The notes: a model not told the origin generated them from the sequence alone. DNA of 64,000 bases from Oscillospiraceae bacterium (GCA_017482385.1 JAFUNI010000017.1:87825-151824); one strand, 5' to 3'. Positions 24,068 to 33,446 are shown, numbered from the stretch's first letter. Translations and numbers: made by a program.

Positions 24068-25153
24068 ATGGAAGCGCAATATTACCGCGGCTGTTTGCTT
24101 GGCTTGGCCGTGGGCGATGCTATGGGCTATACGGTGGAAGATAAATCCTGGGATGAGATCCAAACTGAGTACGGCCCGGGCGGCCTTTTAGGCTATGATC
24201 TGAAAGAAGACGAATATGCCCCGGTGACTTCCCATACCCAGATTGCCGCCTTTTTATGCAATGGCCTGCTGCTGGCGCTGACCCGTGGCAGAAAGGAATA
24301 TATGCGCTGGAGCAAGCTGGCGCTGAAGGAATGGACACGAAGCCAGCAGTTCTACCGGGACCCGGAGAAAAGCTATTGCTTCCTGTGTAAGCTGCCCCAG
24401 TTCCACCGCCGCCATTGCCGGGACGCCCGCATGATGGACAACCACCGCCTGGAGTTCTACGGCTCTATGACCCAGCGGAAAAATATGAATAACACCCCCG
24501 GCGCTATTACCGCAGGCATTGCCGCCGGTATGCTCTACAAGCCCGGCAGGATCACCCCGGAGGGGGTGGGTGAATTGGCAGGCGAGTTGATCGCCTTGAC
24601 CCACGGCCACCCGGAAACATTCCTGTCCGGTGTTGTGCTGTCCTATATCATTGCCGGTGTGCTCCACGACCCCGGCCACAGCCTTTCTCAGCATTTTACC
24701 CAGGCGATCCAGGTAGTAGAGGCCCAATACGGAAATCAGTTCCCCCAAACGGAAAGACTTTCCATGAAGCTGCGCCGGGCACTTGATTTGGCGCGCAATG
24801 ACGCCATATCCCCCTTGCAGGCTATGGAACTGATCGGCTGCGAGGACACCGCCGAGTGCCTTGCCGGTGCTATGTACGCCTGTTTGGTAAATCCGAAAGA
24901 TTTTGACGGTGCGATCATCACCGCAGTGAACCATTCCGGTACCAGCGCCGCCGTAGGCGCTATCGCCGGTGCGATTATGGGCGCCCGGCTGGGCGAGGAT
25001 GCGCTTCCGGAGTTCTATTTGGAATCCTTGGAATGCACCGATGTACTGCGGACCTTGGCCCAGGATATGGCTGCCGGCACGCCGGCTTTGGGCATTTTCG
25101 ACGACAGTTGGGATCACAAATATGAGCAGGGCTTACCCCCGGAAAACGGATAA
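24068..25153 (+). CDS. ADP-ribosylglycohydrolase-fold protein lacking the usual metal ligands
   Basis: A 361-residue all-helical protein of the DraG/ARH family, which normally removes ADP-ribose from proteins using two Mg2+ ions. The N-terminal GCLLGLAVGDAMG (residues 8-20) and C-terminal GAIAGAIMGARLG blocks are clear. However, the first ligand motif (normally S/T-D-D-T) reads TSHT at residues 54-57. The second (normally GDSDS or GDTDT) reads GTSAA near residue 289. All expected aspartates at these sites are therefore absent, suggesting a binding protein or altered chemistry. AAAGGAGG precedes the ATG. It stands alone. Confidence 0.75.
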   Translation: MEAQYYRGCLLGLAVGDAMGYTVEDKSWDEIQTEYGPGGLLGYDLKEDEYAPVTSHTQIAAFLCNGLLLALTRGRKEYMRWSKLALKEWTRSQQFYRDPEKSYCFLCKLPQFHRRHCRDARMMDNHRLEFYGSMTQRKNMNNTPGAITAGIAAGMLYKPGRITPEGVGELAGELIALTHGHPETFLSGVVLSYIIAGVLHDPGHSLSQHFTQAIQVVEAQYGNQFPQTERLSMKLRRALDLARNDAISPLQAMELIGCEDTAECLAGAMYACLVNPKDFDGAIITAVNHSGTSAAVGAIAGAIMGARLGEDALPEFYLESLECTDVLRTLAQDMAAGTPALGIFDDSWDHKYEQGLPPENG

Positions 25154-25199
25154 TTGTCAATTGTTGAAGTAAAATCCTTGAAAAATATTGAAAAAACCC

Positions 25200-25228
25200 T
25201 TGCAAAACGGAAATACTGATGGTATAAT
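25200..25228 (+). promoter_or_regulatory. rimP: promoter of the rimP-nusA-infB operon
   Basis: TTGCAA (25200-25205), 17-base spacer, TATAAT (25223-25228). Confidence 0.82.
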
Positions 25229-25254
25229 GCTTTTGTAAGGTAAGATTTGACTAT

Positions 25255-25286
25255 GGAAAGAGAGGGGTTCGCCCCTCTCTTTTTTG
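25255..25286 (+). terminator. rimP: leader hairpin with T-run ahead of rimP (possible attenuator)
   Basis: AGAGAGGGG-TTCG-CCCCTCTCT followed by TTTTT, placed after the operon promoter and before the rimP start. A complete intrinsic terminator in the leader suggests premature termination control of the NusA operon. Confidence 0.7.
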
Positions 25287-25311
25287 AGTGCTTTTGAAAG
25301 GAGTAACGCAT

Positions 25312-25764
25312 TTGAAAGTTACGGATTTGGTTGCGGAATTTTCAAAGCCCATCATCGAAGAGCATGGCTGCAGCCTATGGGACGTGGAATATGTCCGGGA
25401 GGGCTCTGAACGGTATCTGCGGATCTACCTGGATAAGGAAGGCGGCATCGATATTGATGACTGCGAGAAGATCCACCGGGCTATCGATCCTATCTTAGAT
25501 GAGAAAGACCCCATTGCGGAAAGCTACCATTTTGAGGTGTGCTCTGCGGGCTTGGAGAGGACCTTGAAGCGTCCGGAGGATTTTGCGAAATTTATGGGAA
25601 GCGCCGTTTTGGTAAAGCTTTACCGCCCCCGGAACGGTCTGAAGGAGCTGCCCGGCACGCTCCGCGGCTACGAAGATGGCCGTATTACCATAGAAGCCGG
25701 CAAGGAAACCATTACATTTGAAAAATCTGAAGTCGCACTGGTGCGGCTGCGTGTGGAATTTTAA
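25312..25764 (+). CDS. rimP: ribosome maturation factor RimP
   Basis: Needed for 30S subunit maturation. The 150-residue protein has the two expected domains: an N-terminal alpha/beta domain (SLWDVEYVREGSERYLRIYLDKEGGI) and a C-terminal SH3-like barrel (about 85-150). The start is TTG, set 8 bases after AAAGGAG (25297-25303); the open frame continues upstream only into the leader hairpin. It is the usual first gene before nusA. Confidence 0.92.
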   Translation: MKVTDLVAEFSKPIIEEHGCSLWDVEYVREGSERYLRIYLDKEGGIDIDDCEKIHRAIDPILDEKDPIAESYHFEVCSAGLERTLKRPEDFAKFMGSAVLVKLYRPRNGLKELPGTLRGYEDGRITIEAGKETITFEKSEVALVRLRVEF

Positions 25765-25781
25765 CAGGAGGAAAATTAGAG

Positions 25782-26882
25782 ATGGCAAGAGGCAAGAAAA
25801 AGACAGAAGCTCCCAAGGTGGATATCGGCGCAGAGATTTTCGCCAGCCTGCGGGATCTGGAAAAGCTCAAGGGTATCCCTGTGGAGTATATGGTGGAGCG
25901 TTTGAAGCAGGCGCTGACCAATGCTTATCGGAAGGACCGGGAAGACAACCGTGACATCCCCGCCGAAAATGTGGTGGTGGATCTGAGCGAAAAGGGTCTT
26001 TCCATGCATTTGGTGAAGACCGCTGTGGAGGAAGTGGAAGATCCCACTACCACCATTCATATTGATGCTGCCCGGAATATTGAGCCCAATGCTCAGGTGG
26101 GTGACAATATCATTATCCCCGTGGACATTCAGAAGTTTGGCCGTATTGCTGCCCAGACCGCTAAGCAGGTGGTCATCCAGGGTATCCGTGAGGCTGAGCG
26201 TGGCGCTATTTACGAGAGCTACTCCTCCAAGAGCCAGGAGCTGCTCACCGGCACTGTGCAGCGGGTTGATCCCAGCGGCGATGTGTTCGTGCAGATCGGC
26301 CAGGGTAGTGACCAGAATGATGCTGTGCTGCCCGCTGGCGAACAGATCCCCGGCGAAAGCTACGAACCCGGCGATCTGATCCGTGTGTATGTGCTGGAGG
26401 TCCATAAGGCAAACCGTGGTCCTTTGGTCCATGTTTCCCGTACCCACCCCAATGTGGTGCGTCGCCTGTTTGAGCTGGAGACCCCCGAGATCGCTGACGG
26501 CCAGGTGGAGATCCGTAACATTGCCCGTGAGGCCGGCTCCCGCAGCAAGATCGCTGTCCGGGCGGCTGCAGAGAATGTGGATCCTGTGGGCGCTTGTGTT
26601 GGTCCTCGCGGCGGCCGTGTGGGCGCTGTTGTGGATGAGCTGTGCGGCGAGAAGATCGACATCGTTGTTTGGAGCGAAGATCCCTGCGAGTATGTGAAGG
26701 CTGCTCTGAGCCCCGCTGATGTGATCAGCGTGGAGATGGATCCCAGCAACCCCAAGGCCTGCCGTGTGGTAGTGCCCGATGACCAGCTGAGCCTTGCCAT
26801 CGGCAAGGAGGGTCAGAACGCCCGTCTGGCTGCCCGCCTGACCGGCCTCAAGATCGATATCAAGCCTGCTTCCCAGGCTTAA
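25782..26882 (+). CDS. nusA: transcription termination/antitermination factor NusA
   Basis: Binds RNA polymerase and nascent RNA, affecting pausing and termination. The 366-residue length fits the Firmicute form without C-terminal acidic repeats. The N-terminal polymerase-binding domain is followed by an S1 domain (about 135-200, RVDPSGDVFVQIG) and two KH domains. These include VGACVGPRGGRVGAVVDELCGEKIDI and LAIGKEGQNARLAARLTG. AGGAGG precedes the ATG by 10 bases. Because NusA acts on terminators, the hairpin in the operon leader is a natural place for autoregulation. Confidence 0.96.
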   Translation: MARGKKKTEAPKVDIGAEIFASLRDLEKLKGIPVEYMVERLKQALTNAYRKDREDNRDIPAENVVVDLSEKGLSMHLVKTAVEEVEDPTTTIHIDAARNIEPNAQVGDNIIIPVDIQKFGRIAAQTAKQVVIQGIREAERGAIYESYSSKSQELLTGTVQRVDPSGDVFVQIGQGSDQNDAVLPAGEQIPGESYEPGDLIRVYVLEVHKANRGPLVHVSRTHPNVVRRLFELETPEIADGQVEIRNIAREAGSRSKIAVRAAAENVDPVGACVGPRGGRVGAVVDELCGEKIDIVVWSEDPCEYVKAALSPADVISVEMDPSNPKACRVVVPDDQLSLAIGKEGQNARLAARLTGLKIDIKPASQA

Positions 26883-26909
26883 GGCAAATTCCAAAGGAGG
26901 GCAGTCCTT

Positions 26910-27182
26910 ATGCAAAAGAAAATTCCCCAGCGGCAGTGTATGGGCTGCCATGAAAGAAAAGCCAAGCGCGAACTGATCCGTGTTGTCCGTGGTACGGACG
27001 GCACCGTGGGTCTGGATTTTGGCGGCAAGCTCAACGGCCGGGGCGCATATCTGTGTCCTGACCCGGAGTGCTTGAAAAAAGCCCAAAAGGCCAAATCCCT
27101 GGAGCGGAGCTTAGAAGTCCCCATTCCCCAGGAGGTCTATGACCGCCTGGCAAAGGAAATGGAGGCAGGCCGCAATGGATAG
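26910..27182 (+). CDS. rnpM: YlxR/RnpM family RNA-binding protein
   Basis: A 90-residue YlxR protein. The family motif QRQCMGCHERK near the N-terminus and GRGAYLCPDPECL in the middle are both present. In Bacillus subtilis the protein binds RNase P and modulates it. The gene occupies its usual slot between nusA and ylxQ. AAAGGAGG precedes the ATG. Its stop overlaps the start of the next gene (start at 27175, stop ending 27182), which implies coupled translation. Confidence 0.92.
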   Translation: MQKKIPQRQCMGCHERKAKRELIRVVRGTDGTVGLDFGGKLNGRGAYLCPDPECLKKAQKAKSLERSLEVPIPQEVYDRLAKEMEAGRNG

Positions 27183-27585
27183 AGCGCTGAACTATATGGG
27201 TCTTGCCCGGAAGGCCGGCCTGATCGAGTTGGGTGAGGAGCCTGTGGGTGCCGTAGCCCGTGCAAGAAAGGCCCGGCTGGTGGTTGTGGCCCAGGATGCC
27301 ACAGACCACACCTGGCGCAGAGCCAAAAGCTTTGTTGCCGGCAGCGAGCAGATTTGTTTGAAGATTCCCTATACCAAGGATCAGTTGGGGCAGGCCGTTG
27401 GCCGCACGGAACTGGCTTTGGCCGCTTTTACCGACCCGGCGCTGGCGTTGGCCTTTTTGCAGGCACTGAACCAGCCGGATCGCTACAAGACGGAGCTGGA
27501 AAGCCTGGAAAAGCTTTCTGCCCGGATTCGTCAGCGGAAAAAGGAAGCGGATGCCCATAAGCGGAACAAAAAGATGGGCAAGTGA
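27175..27585 (+). CDS. ylxQ: L7Ae-family RNA-binding protein YlxQ
   Basis: A 136-residue protein of the ribosomal L7Ae/L30e fold (about residues 1-95) with [16 protein letters not shown] and [14 protein letters not shown]. The C-terminal 30 residues are strongly basic. Members bind kink-turn RNA; the exact role is unknown in most species. The start overlaps the end of rnpM by 8 bases, and infB begins 19 bases downstream. This gene order is conserved in Firmicutes. Confidence 0.88.
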   Translation: MDRALNYMGLARKAGLIELGEEPVGAVARARKARLVVVAQDATDHTWRRAKSFVAGSEQICLKIPYTKDQLGQAVGRTELALAAFTDPALALAFLQALNQPDRYKTELESLEKLSARIRQRKKEADAHKRNKKMGK

Positions 27586-27604
27586 TTATGGAGGTGTATG
27601 CGAT

Positions 27605-29947
27605 ATGAGTTTAGTGAAGTATAGATTGAAGGAGGTTGCCACCGACTTTGGTGTCACCCCTAAGGATATTGCTGAGGTGATGGGCAAGTTTTTTGAAAAG
27701 CCCAAGTCCAATACCCAGGTGCTGACCGAAGAAGAACTGAATGTGATCTTCGACTACTACACCCAGGTAAACCAGATCTCTTCTTTGGAGGCAGTGTTTG
27801 CGGTGCAGCCCAAGCCCAAGGCGGAAGAGCCCAAGGAAGAAGCCCCCAAGGCAGAGGAGAAGCCTGCTGAAAAGGCAGCCGAGAAGAAGCCTGAAGCACA
27901 GAAGACCGTCTCCCCCAAGGCAGAGCCCAAGAAGCCTGCCGAGCCCGAGCGTAAGCGGGAGCGCCGCGTGGTGGATACCTCTGCGGTGCAGGTGAACTCT
28001 GCCCGTTTTGATGACCGGGTGGACGATTTGGTTTCCGAGCGTGTGCAGAATTACCAGGGCGGTAAGCAGCGCATCGGTGGCAAGAAGGGTCAGCAGCAGC
28101 AAAAGAGAGAAAAAGACAACAAGTTCAAGGGCAACAAGGCCCGCAACGAGGAGCAGGAGAAGCTGCGCCGGCTGCAGATGGAAGTGGCCCGGAAAGCCCC
28201 TGTTACCGTTAAGATCCCCGATGAGATTACTGTTGGCGAGCTGGCTTCCCGTATGAAGAAGACCGCCGGCGAGGTCATCAAGCTTCTGATGAAGAACGGC
28301 GTTATGGCCGGCATCAACCAGACCATCGATTTTGACACTGCCGAATATGTAGCTGTGGAAATGGGCTGCAAGGTGGAAAAGGAGATCACCGTCACCATCG
28401 AGGAGCGGCTGATCGAAGAACATGAGGACACCGCGGAAGAGCTGAAGGGCCGCGCCCCTGTTGTGGTGGTTATGGGTCACGTTGACCACGGTAAGACCTC
28501 CACTTTGGACGCCATCCGGAACACCTCCGTTACCACCGGTGAGGCCGGCGGCATTACCCAGCACATCGGTGCATACACCGTTGAGTGCAACGGCCAGCCC
28601 ATCACCTTCCTGGATACCCCCGGCCACGCAGCCTTTACCTCTATGCGTGCCCGTGGTGCTATGTGTACGGATATTGCCATCCTGGTCGTAGCTGCTGACG
28701 ACGGCATTATGCCCCAGACCATCGAATCTATCAACCACGCAAAGGCCGCCAATGTGCCCATCATCGTGGCCATTAACAAAATGGATAAGCCCGAGGCAAA
28801 TCCCGACCGGATCAAGCAGCAGCTGACCGAGTACGATCTGATCCCCGAAGAGTGGGGCGGCGAGACCATCATTTGTCCCATCTCCGCAAAGACCGGTATG
28901 GGTCTTGATAACCTGCTGGAGATGGTCCTGCTCACCGCAGAGGTCCAGGAGCTGAAGGCCAACCCCGACCGCCGCGCCAAGGGTACTGTTATCGAGGCAA
29001 GATTGGATAAGACCCGTGGTCCTATCGCAACCTTGCTGGTGCAGAACGGTACACTGAACCAGGGCGATATTATCATTGCCGGCACTGCCGTGGGCCGTGT
29101 CCGTGTGATGACCAACGATAAGGGCCGTACCGTCAAGACCGCAGGTCCTTCCATTCCTGTGGAGATCACCGGTTTGGCCGAAGTGCCCGCACCCGGCGAC
29201 GAGTTCAATGCCGTTACCGACGAGCGTATGGCAAGAGAGCTGGTAGAGCAGCGTAAGCAGGCTGCCAAGGATGCCGCTGCCAACGCTATGCAGAAGGTCA
29301 CTTTGGATAACCTGTTTGCCAAGATGCAGGAAGGCGAAATGAAAGAACTGCCTCTGATCGTCAAGGCTGACGTGCAGGGCTCTGCCGAAGCCATCAAGGC
29401 CTCCCTGGAGAAGCTCTCCAACGAGGAAGTCCGTGTCCGCGTGATCCACACCGGCGTGGGCGCTATCAACGAGTCCGATGTGCTGCTGGCTACCACCGCC
29501 GGCGCGATCATCGTTGGCTTTAACGTCCGGCCCGATGCCGGCGCCCAGGCCAGCGCCCAGCGTACTGCTGTGGATATGCGGTTCTACCGTGTTATCTATG
29601 ATGCCATCGATGAGATCGAGGCTGCTATGAAGGGTATGCTGGCACCTCAGTATGAGGAAGTTGTCATCGGCCATGCAGAAGTGCGCCTGACCTATAAGGT
29701 CTCTGCCGTGGGTACGGTTGCCGGCTGTATGGTGAAAGACGGCAAGGTCACCCGGGATGCCCAGGTTCGCGTATTGCGCGACAATGTGGTCATCCACGAG
29801 GGCGAGGTCGGCTCTCTGCAGCGGTTCAAGGACCAGGCGAAGGAAGTCACTGCCGGCTTTGAGTGCGGCATGAGCATCCTCAAGTTCAACGACATTAAGG
29901 AAGGCGACATTTTCGAATGCTTCGCCATGGAAGAAATCAAACGGTAA
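27605..29947 (+). CDS. infB: translation initiation factor IF-2
   Basis: GTPase that brings initiator fMet-tRNA to the ribosome. The 780-residue protein has an N-terminal IF2_N segment ([13 protein letters not shown]), a long Lys/Glu/Pro/Ala-rich linker (about 65-200) and a second IF2_N segment ([11 protein letters not shown]). The G domain has [17 protein letters not shown] and NKMDKP. Domains II to IV follow, ending [20 protein letters not shown] lies 9 bases before the ATG. A strong terminator-like hairpin follows the stop but the operon appears to continue to rbfA. Confidence 0.97.
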   Translation: MSLVKYRLKEVATDFGVTPKDIAEVMGKFFEKPKSNTQVLTEEELNVIFDYYTQVNQISSLEAVFAVQPKPKAEEPKEEAPKAEEKPAEKAAEKKPEAQKTVSPKAEPKKPAEPERKRERRVVDTSAVQVNSARFDDRVDDLVSERVQNYQGGKQRIGGKKGQQQQKREKDNKFKGNKARNEEQEKLRRLQMEVARKAPVTVKIPDEITVGELASRMKKTAGEVIKLLMKNGVMAGINQTIDFDTAEYVAVEMGCKVEKEITVTIEERLIEEHEDTAEELKGRAPVVVVMGHVDHGKTSTLDAIRNTSVTTGEAGGITQHIGAYTVECNGQPITFLDTPGHAAFTSMRARGAMCTDIAILVVAADDGIMPQTIESINHAKAANVPIIVAINKMDKPEANPDRIKQQLTEYDLIPEEWGGETIICPISAKTGMGLDNLLEMVLLTAEVQELKANPDRRAKGTVIEARLDKTRGPIATLLVQNGTLNQGDIIIAGTAVGRVRVMTNDKGRTVKTAGPSIPVEITGLAEVPAPGDEFNAVTDERMARELVEQRKQAAKDAAANAMQKVTLDNLFAKMQEGEMKELPLIVKADVQGSAEAIKASLEKLSNEEVRVRVIHTGVGAINESDVLLATTAGAIIVGFNVRPDAGAQASAQRTAVDMRFYRVIYDAIDEIEAAMKGMLAPQYEEVVIGHAEVRLTYKVSAVGTVAGCMVKDGKVTRDAQVRVLRDNVVIHEGEVGSLQRFKDQAKEVTAGFECGMSILKFNDIKEGDIFECFAMEEIKR

Positions 29948-29950
29948 AAA

Positions 29951-29987
29951 GAGTGCCGCACCGCAGATGCGGTGCGGCACTCTTTTT
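29951..29987 (+). terminator. infB: terminator hairpin after infB
   Basis: A perfect 15-base stem (GAGTGCCGCACCGCA and its complement) with a 2-3 base loop and a TTTTT tail. It should reduce expression of rbfA and the downstream genes unless antiterminated. Confidence 0.88.
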
Positions 29988-29989
29988 CC

Positions 29990-30024
29990 AATGCAAAATG
30001 CATAATGCATAATGCATAATGAAG
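29990..30024 (+). repeat. five 7-base tandem repeats before rbfA
   Basis: AATGCAA, then AATGCAT three times, then AATGAAG; the last unit overlaps the rbfA ribosome binding site GAAGGAG. Confidence 0.8.
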
Positions 30025-30036
30025 GAGTTTTTTACT

Positions 30037-30405
30037 ATGGCATCTAACAGAATAGGACGCATTAACGAGGAAATTCAGAAGGAACTGTCTAACCTCATTC
30101 GTAATTTGAAAGATCCCCGTGTCCAGGACACCATGATCTCCATCACCCATGTGGAGACTACCCCCGACCTGCGCTGGGCCAAGGTGTATGTGAGCTTTTT
30201 GCAGGAAGAGCGGGCGAAGGATGCCCTCAAGGGTCTGAAATCCGCTGGCGGCTACCTGCGCCGGGAGCTGGGCCGTGCGCTGAATCTGCGCTACACCCCG
30301 GAACTGAACTGGGCGCTGGACGATTCTATCACCTACGGCGCAAAAATGATGAAGCTTATCAACTCTTTAGAGGTAAAGAAAGATGAAGAAGCTGACGAGA
30401 ACTGA
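30037..30405 (+). CDS. rbfA: ribosome-binding factor A
   Basis: A 122-residue KH-like protein that binds the 16S rRNA 5' region and assists 30S maturation. RIGRINEEIQKELSNLI and the DPRVQDTMISITHVETTPDLRWAKVYVS block are typical. The ATG lies 9 bases after GAAGGAG; an in-frame ATG 6 codons earlier overlaps that site and is disfavoured. It overlaps the following nrnA gene by 23 bases. Confidence 0.95.
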   Translation: MASNRIGRINEEIQKELSNLIRNLKDPRVQDTMISITHVETTPDLRWAKVYVSFLQEERAKDALKGLKSAGGYLRRELGRALNLRYTPELNWALDDSITYGAKMMKLINSLEVKKDEEADEN

Positions 30406-31333
30406 GACAGCGGCATTTTTGGCGGCCAATGACGGTTTTGCCATTTTGACCCACCGCCGTCCCGACGGAGATACCTTGGGCAGCGCCGCTCTGCTGTGCA
30501 GAGGCCTACGGCAGCTGGGCAAAGCAGCCTATATTTTGGAAAATCCGGAGATCACCCCCAAGTATGCCCCCCTGCATAAGGGCTTGACGATGCCCTCTAT
30601 CCAGGAGGGAGATGTGCTGATCGCCGTGGACACCGCGTCCAAGGGAATGCTCCCCGAGGCCTTTGCCCATTTGGCGGATAGCATTGCTCTGCGGATCGAC
30701 CACCACGGCACTGCCGAATCCTTTACGGATTGGGAGTTGGTGGAGCCGGAGGCTGCTGCCTGCGGTGAGATCGTGTATGCTGTCTTGCAGGAGCTGGGCG
30801 CGCAGTTGGACGAGCCTATGGCGGATGTGCTGTACACCGCCGTTTCCACGGATACCGGCTGCTTCCGCTATGCCAACACCACCCCCAACACCTTCCGGGT
30901 GGCGGCAGACTGCGCAGCCGTGAGCAAGAATCTGTTCGCTATGAATCAGCTGTATTTTGATACCAATTCTTTGGGTCGTCTGCGCCTGCAAGGCTATATG
31001 GTAGAAAATGCCATCTTCCTGCAGGAGGGCAAGGCTGTGATCTGCGCTCTGCCCAAATCCGTTGAGGAAGAATTGGGCCTTAGTGAGGACGATATGGAGA
31101 ATATCTCCGGCTTCCCCCGTTCTATTGAAGGGGTAAAGGTGGCAGCCACCATCCGGGAGGACGCACCCGGCAAGGTGAAGATCTCCGTCCGGGCAGTGCC
31201 CGGCTGCGATGCAGCTGCGATCTGCGCCAAGTTTGGCGGCGGCGGCCATAAAGGCGCTGCCGGCGCAAGTATGACCTGCTCTATGGATGAGGCTGTGGAG
31301 GCACTGAAAAAAGCAATTTCCACACTGGAGTAA
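30383..31333 (+). CDS. nrnA: DHH/DHHA1 phosphoesterase NrnA (nanoRNase / pAp phosphatase)
   Basis: Degrades 2-5 nt RNA and in many species dephosphorylates pAp. The 316-residue protein has THRRPDGDTLGSA (DHH motif I), a second metal motif DTAS and the DHH core in RIDHHGTAESF (about residue 105). The C-terminal DHHA1 domain contains KFGGGGHKGAAGA. It starts inside the rbfA 3' end, which couples the two genes, and lies 5 bases before truB. Confidence 0.93.
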   Translation: MKKLTRTETAAFLAANDGFAILTHRRPDGDTLGSAALLCRGLRQLGKAAYILENPEITPKYAPLHKGLTMPSIQEGDVLIAVDTASKGMLPEAFAHLADSIALRIDHHGTAESFTDWELVEPEAAACGEIVYAVLQELGAQLDEPMADVLYTAVSTDTGCFRYANTTPNTFRVAADCAAVSKNLFAMNQLYFDTNSLGRLRLQGYMVENAIFLQEGKAVICALPKSVEEELGLSEDDMENISGFPRSIEGVKVAATIREDAPGKVKISVRAVPGCDAAAICAKFGGGGHKGAAGASMTCSMDEAVEALKKAISTLE

Positions 31334-31338
31334 AAGGT

Positions 31339-32199
31339 ATGGATGGAATTATCATTATCGATAAACCCCAGGACTGGACCAGCCAGGACGTGACCGCCAA
31401 GCTGCGAGGGGTGTTTCAGACCCGGCGCATCGGTCACGGCGGTACGCTGGATCCTATGGCCACAGGTGTTCTGCCTGTGTTCGTGGGCAGAGCCACCCGG
31501 GGCGTGGAGTTCTTTGAACATGCGGACAAGACCTATGAGGCGGTGCTGCGTTTGGGAATCACTACCGACACCGAGGATATCTCCGGTGAAGTGCTGGAAG
31601 AAAAAGCGGTTTGCGTCACGGAAGAGGATGTTTTGGCAGTTTTGCCCCAGTTTAGGGGTGAAATCCAGCAAATTCCCCCCATGTACTCCGCCATCAAAAT
31701 AAACGGCCAAAAGCTCTGCAACTTAGCCCGCAAGGGGAAAGAAGTGGAGCGGCCGGCCCGGACCATTACCATTCATACTTTGGAATTCTTAGGTATGGAG
31801 GATAAAAAAGTCTGCCTGCGCATCCATTGCTCCAAGGGTACGTATATCCGTACTTTGTGCAAGGACATTGGCGCTGCTTTGGGCTGTGGCGGTTGTATGG
31901 AAAGTCTGCGACGCATTACGGCCGGCAGCTATACCATCGAGGAGGCCATTCCACTTTCCCAGGTGGTGGCAAGCGAAAATCCCGGTGCGCTTTTGCGGGG
32001 GGTGGACACCCTGTTCACCCAGTACCCGGCTGTGACTTTGACGGAAAAGCAGACCCTGCGCTGCCGCAACGGAAATTCCTTTTCTGTTACCCATCCCGAC
32101 GGTACTTACCGGGCCTATGATGGCGCTGGCGCATTTTTGATGCTTGCCAAGGTGGAAGATGGAGTTATGTCAACCATCAAGAGCTTTTTTGAGGTTTAA
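31339..32199 (+). CDS. truB: tRNA pseudouridine(55) synthase TruB
   Basis: Makes pseudouridine 55 in the T-loop of tRNAs. The 286-residue protein has the catalytic motif GHGGTLDPMATGVLPV (catalytic Asp at about residue 39), YEAVLRLGITTDTEDISG and the CSKGTYIRTLCKDIG block. A short C-terminal PUA-like domain follows. It sits in the conserved truB-ribF pair. Confidence 0.95.
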   Translation: MDGIIIIDKPQDWTSQDVTAKLRGVFQTRRIGHGGTLDPMATGVLPVFVGRATRGVEFFEHADKTYEAVLRLGITTDTEDISGEVLEEKAVCVTEEDVLAVLPQFRGEIQQIPPMYSAIKINGQKLCNLARKGKEVERPARTITIHTLEFLGMEDKKVCLRIHCSKGTYIRTLCKDIGAALGCGGCMESLRRITAGSYTIEEAIPLSQVVASENPGALLRGVDTLFTQYPAVTLTEKQTLRCRNGNSFSVTHPDGTYRAYDGAGAFLMLAKVEDGVMSTIKSFFEV

Positions 32200-32207
32200 T
32201 CTTTGTT

Positions 32208-33083
32208 ATGGATCAAAAGACGATTTTTGCCCTGGGATTTTTTGACGGGGTGCATTTGGGTCACCAGGCGCTACTAAAAGCCTGCCGGGAGTTGGCAGAA
32301 CAAAACCGTTGCAGCACCGGCGCTGTGACCTTCACCGCCCACCCGGACGCATTGGTTTTGGGAAAAGCCCCGGTGCTGATCAACACGATTGGAAATCGTG
32401 TATGCCTGCTGAGGAAATTCGGCATGGACAGGGTGGTTGAGCTGCCCTTTGACAAGGAAATTATGACGACCCATTGGTCGGATTTTCTCACCCAGCTGGT
32501 TCAGGCGGGGGCTGCAGGCTTTGTCTGCGGAGATGATTTCCGTTTCGGCGCAGGCGGTATTGGCACAGCCAAAAAGCTTGCAGCTTTTTGCAAAAGCCGA
32601 AATATGCCCTGTACCATCGTTCCGGAACAGATCATGGACGGTGACAGAATTTCTTCTACCCGTATCCGTGGCCTTTTGGAAGCAGGAGATGTGGCAGCTG
32701 CCAACCGGCTTTTGGGCCACCCCCATATTTTGTCCGGCATCGTGACCGCGGGCAAGCAACTGGGCAGAAAACTGGGTTTTCCCACTGCCAATCTGCCGCT
32801 GCCGGATGGGGTGCTGATCCCCAAATTCGGTGTTTATGCAACCAAGGTCACAGTGGATGGAAAAACCTATCCCGCTGTCACCAATATCGGCACCCGGCCT
32901 ACGGTAAACGGACAGGGCGTGAACGCAGAATGTCACCTGCTGGATTTTACCGGAGACCTTTATGGCAAGGAAATTACTGTGGCTTTTTATGACTTCCTGC
33001 GCCCGGAGCAGAAGTTCGATTCTCTGGAAGCGTTGAAAGCCCAAATCGCCGCCGACACAAAAAGCGTCTGCACTATGTTGTAG
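32208..33083 (+). CDS. ribF: bifunctional riboflavin kinase / FAD synthetase
   Basis: Converts riboflavin to FMN and then FAD. The 291-residue protein has an N-terminal nucleotidyltransferase domain with GFFDGVHLGHQALL, FVCGDDFRFGAGG and ISSTRIRGLLEAGDV. The C-terminal flavokinase domain has LGFPTANLPLPDGVLIPKFGVY and TNIGTRPTV. It ends the rimP-to-ribF operon and is followed by a terminator. Confidence 0.95.
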   Translation: MDQKTIFALGFFDGVHLGHQALLKACRELAEQNRCSTGAVTFTAHPDALVLGKAPVLINTIGNRVCLLRKFGMDRVVELPFDKEIMTTHWSDFLTQLVQAGAAGFVCGDDFRFGAGGIGTAKKLAAFCKSRNMPCTIVPEQIMDGDRISSTRIRGLLEAGDVAAANRLLGHPHILSGIVTAGKQLGRKLGFPTANLPLPDGVLIPKFGVYATKVTVDGKTYPAVTNIGTRPTVNGQGVNAECHLLDFTGDLYGKEITVAFYDFLRPEQKFDSLEALKAQIAADTKSVCTML

Positions 33084-33110
33084 GGGCCGGCGTCCCCAAC
33101 GGCCCTTTTT
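33083..33110 (+). terminator. terminator after ribF
   Basis: GGGCCG and CGGCCC enclose a 10-base loop and are followed by TTTTT. Confidence 0.72.
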
Positions 33111-33446
33111 AGGATCGTCCGGAGGCCGATTGCTGCAGGCAGATAAAAAAAGAAGCCAGAAAGCTCCCAGCGGAGTCTGGTCACAATGCCCAGAGTCACT
33201 TTGGAGTTCTGACTTCACTACCAATATAGAGCAGTTCAAACAAAATGTCAAGAGCTTTCTTCCAATCGTAAATTATCAGAAAAGTTTAGAAATTATGAAA
33301 ATTTTCCTTTACATTTGGAAAAACTTGTGATAAGATATTCGGGCTGACTATGTGCAGCACAATGTTTCTATGCCCGCAGCTCGGTTTTGGGATCACACCG
33401 ACCCTTTACTTGGCGCGAGGTAAATTCAAAAAAGGTGGAAAAAACA
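33111..33446 (+). promoter_or_regulatory. rpsO: rpsO upstream region: promoter and structured leader
   Basis: 33111-33307 shows no gene. The promoter is TTTACA (33308-33313), a 17-base spacer and TAAGAT (33331-33336). The leader of about 105 bases that follows contains GGGC/GCCC pairing around TGTGCAGCACA, and a CGGT/ACCG hairpin (33382-33400). Ribosomal S15 commonly represses its own mRNA through a structured leader, so this is a candidate S15-binding leader. The known Firmicute consensus could not be matched by eye. Confidence 0.55.

Noticed and set aside
27611-30010. 799-codon frame on the minus strand opposite infB
   Set aside because: It is a shadow of GC-rich infB codons, has no ribosome binding site or family motif, and infB is certain.
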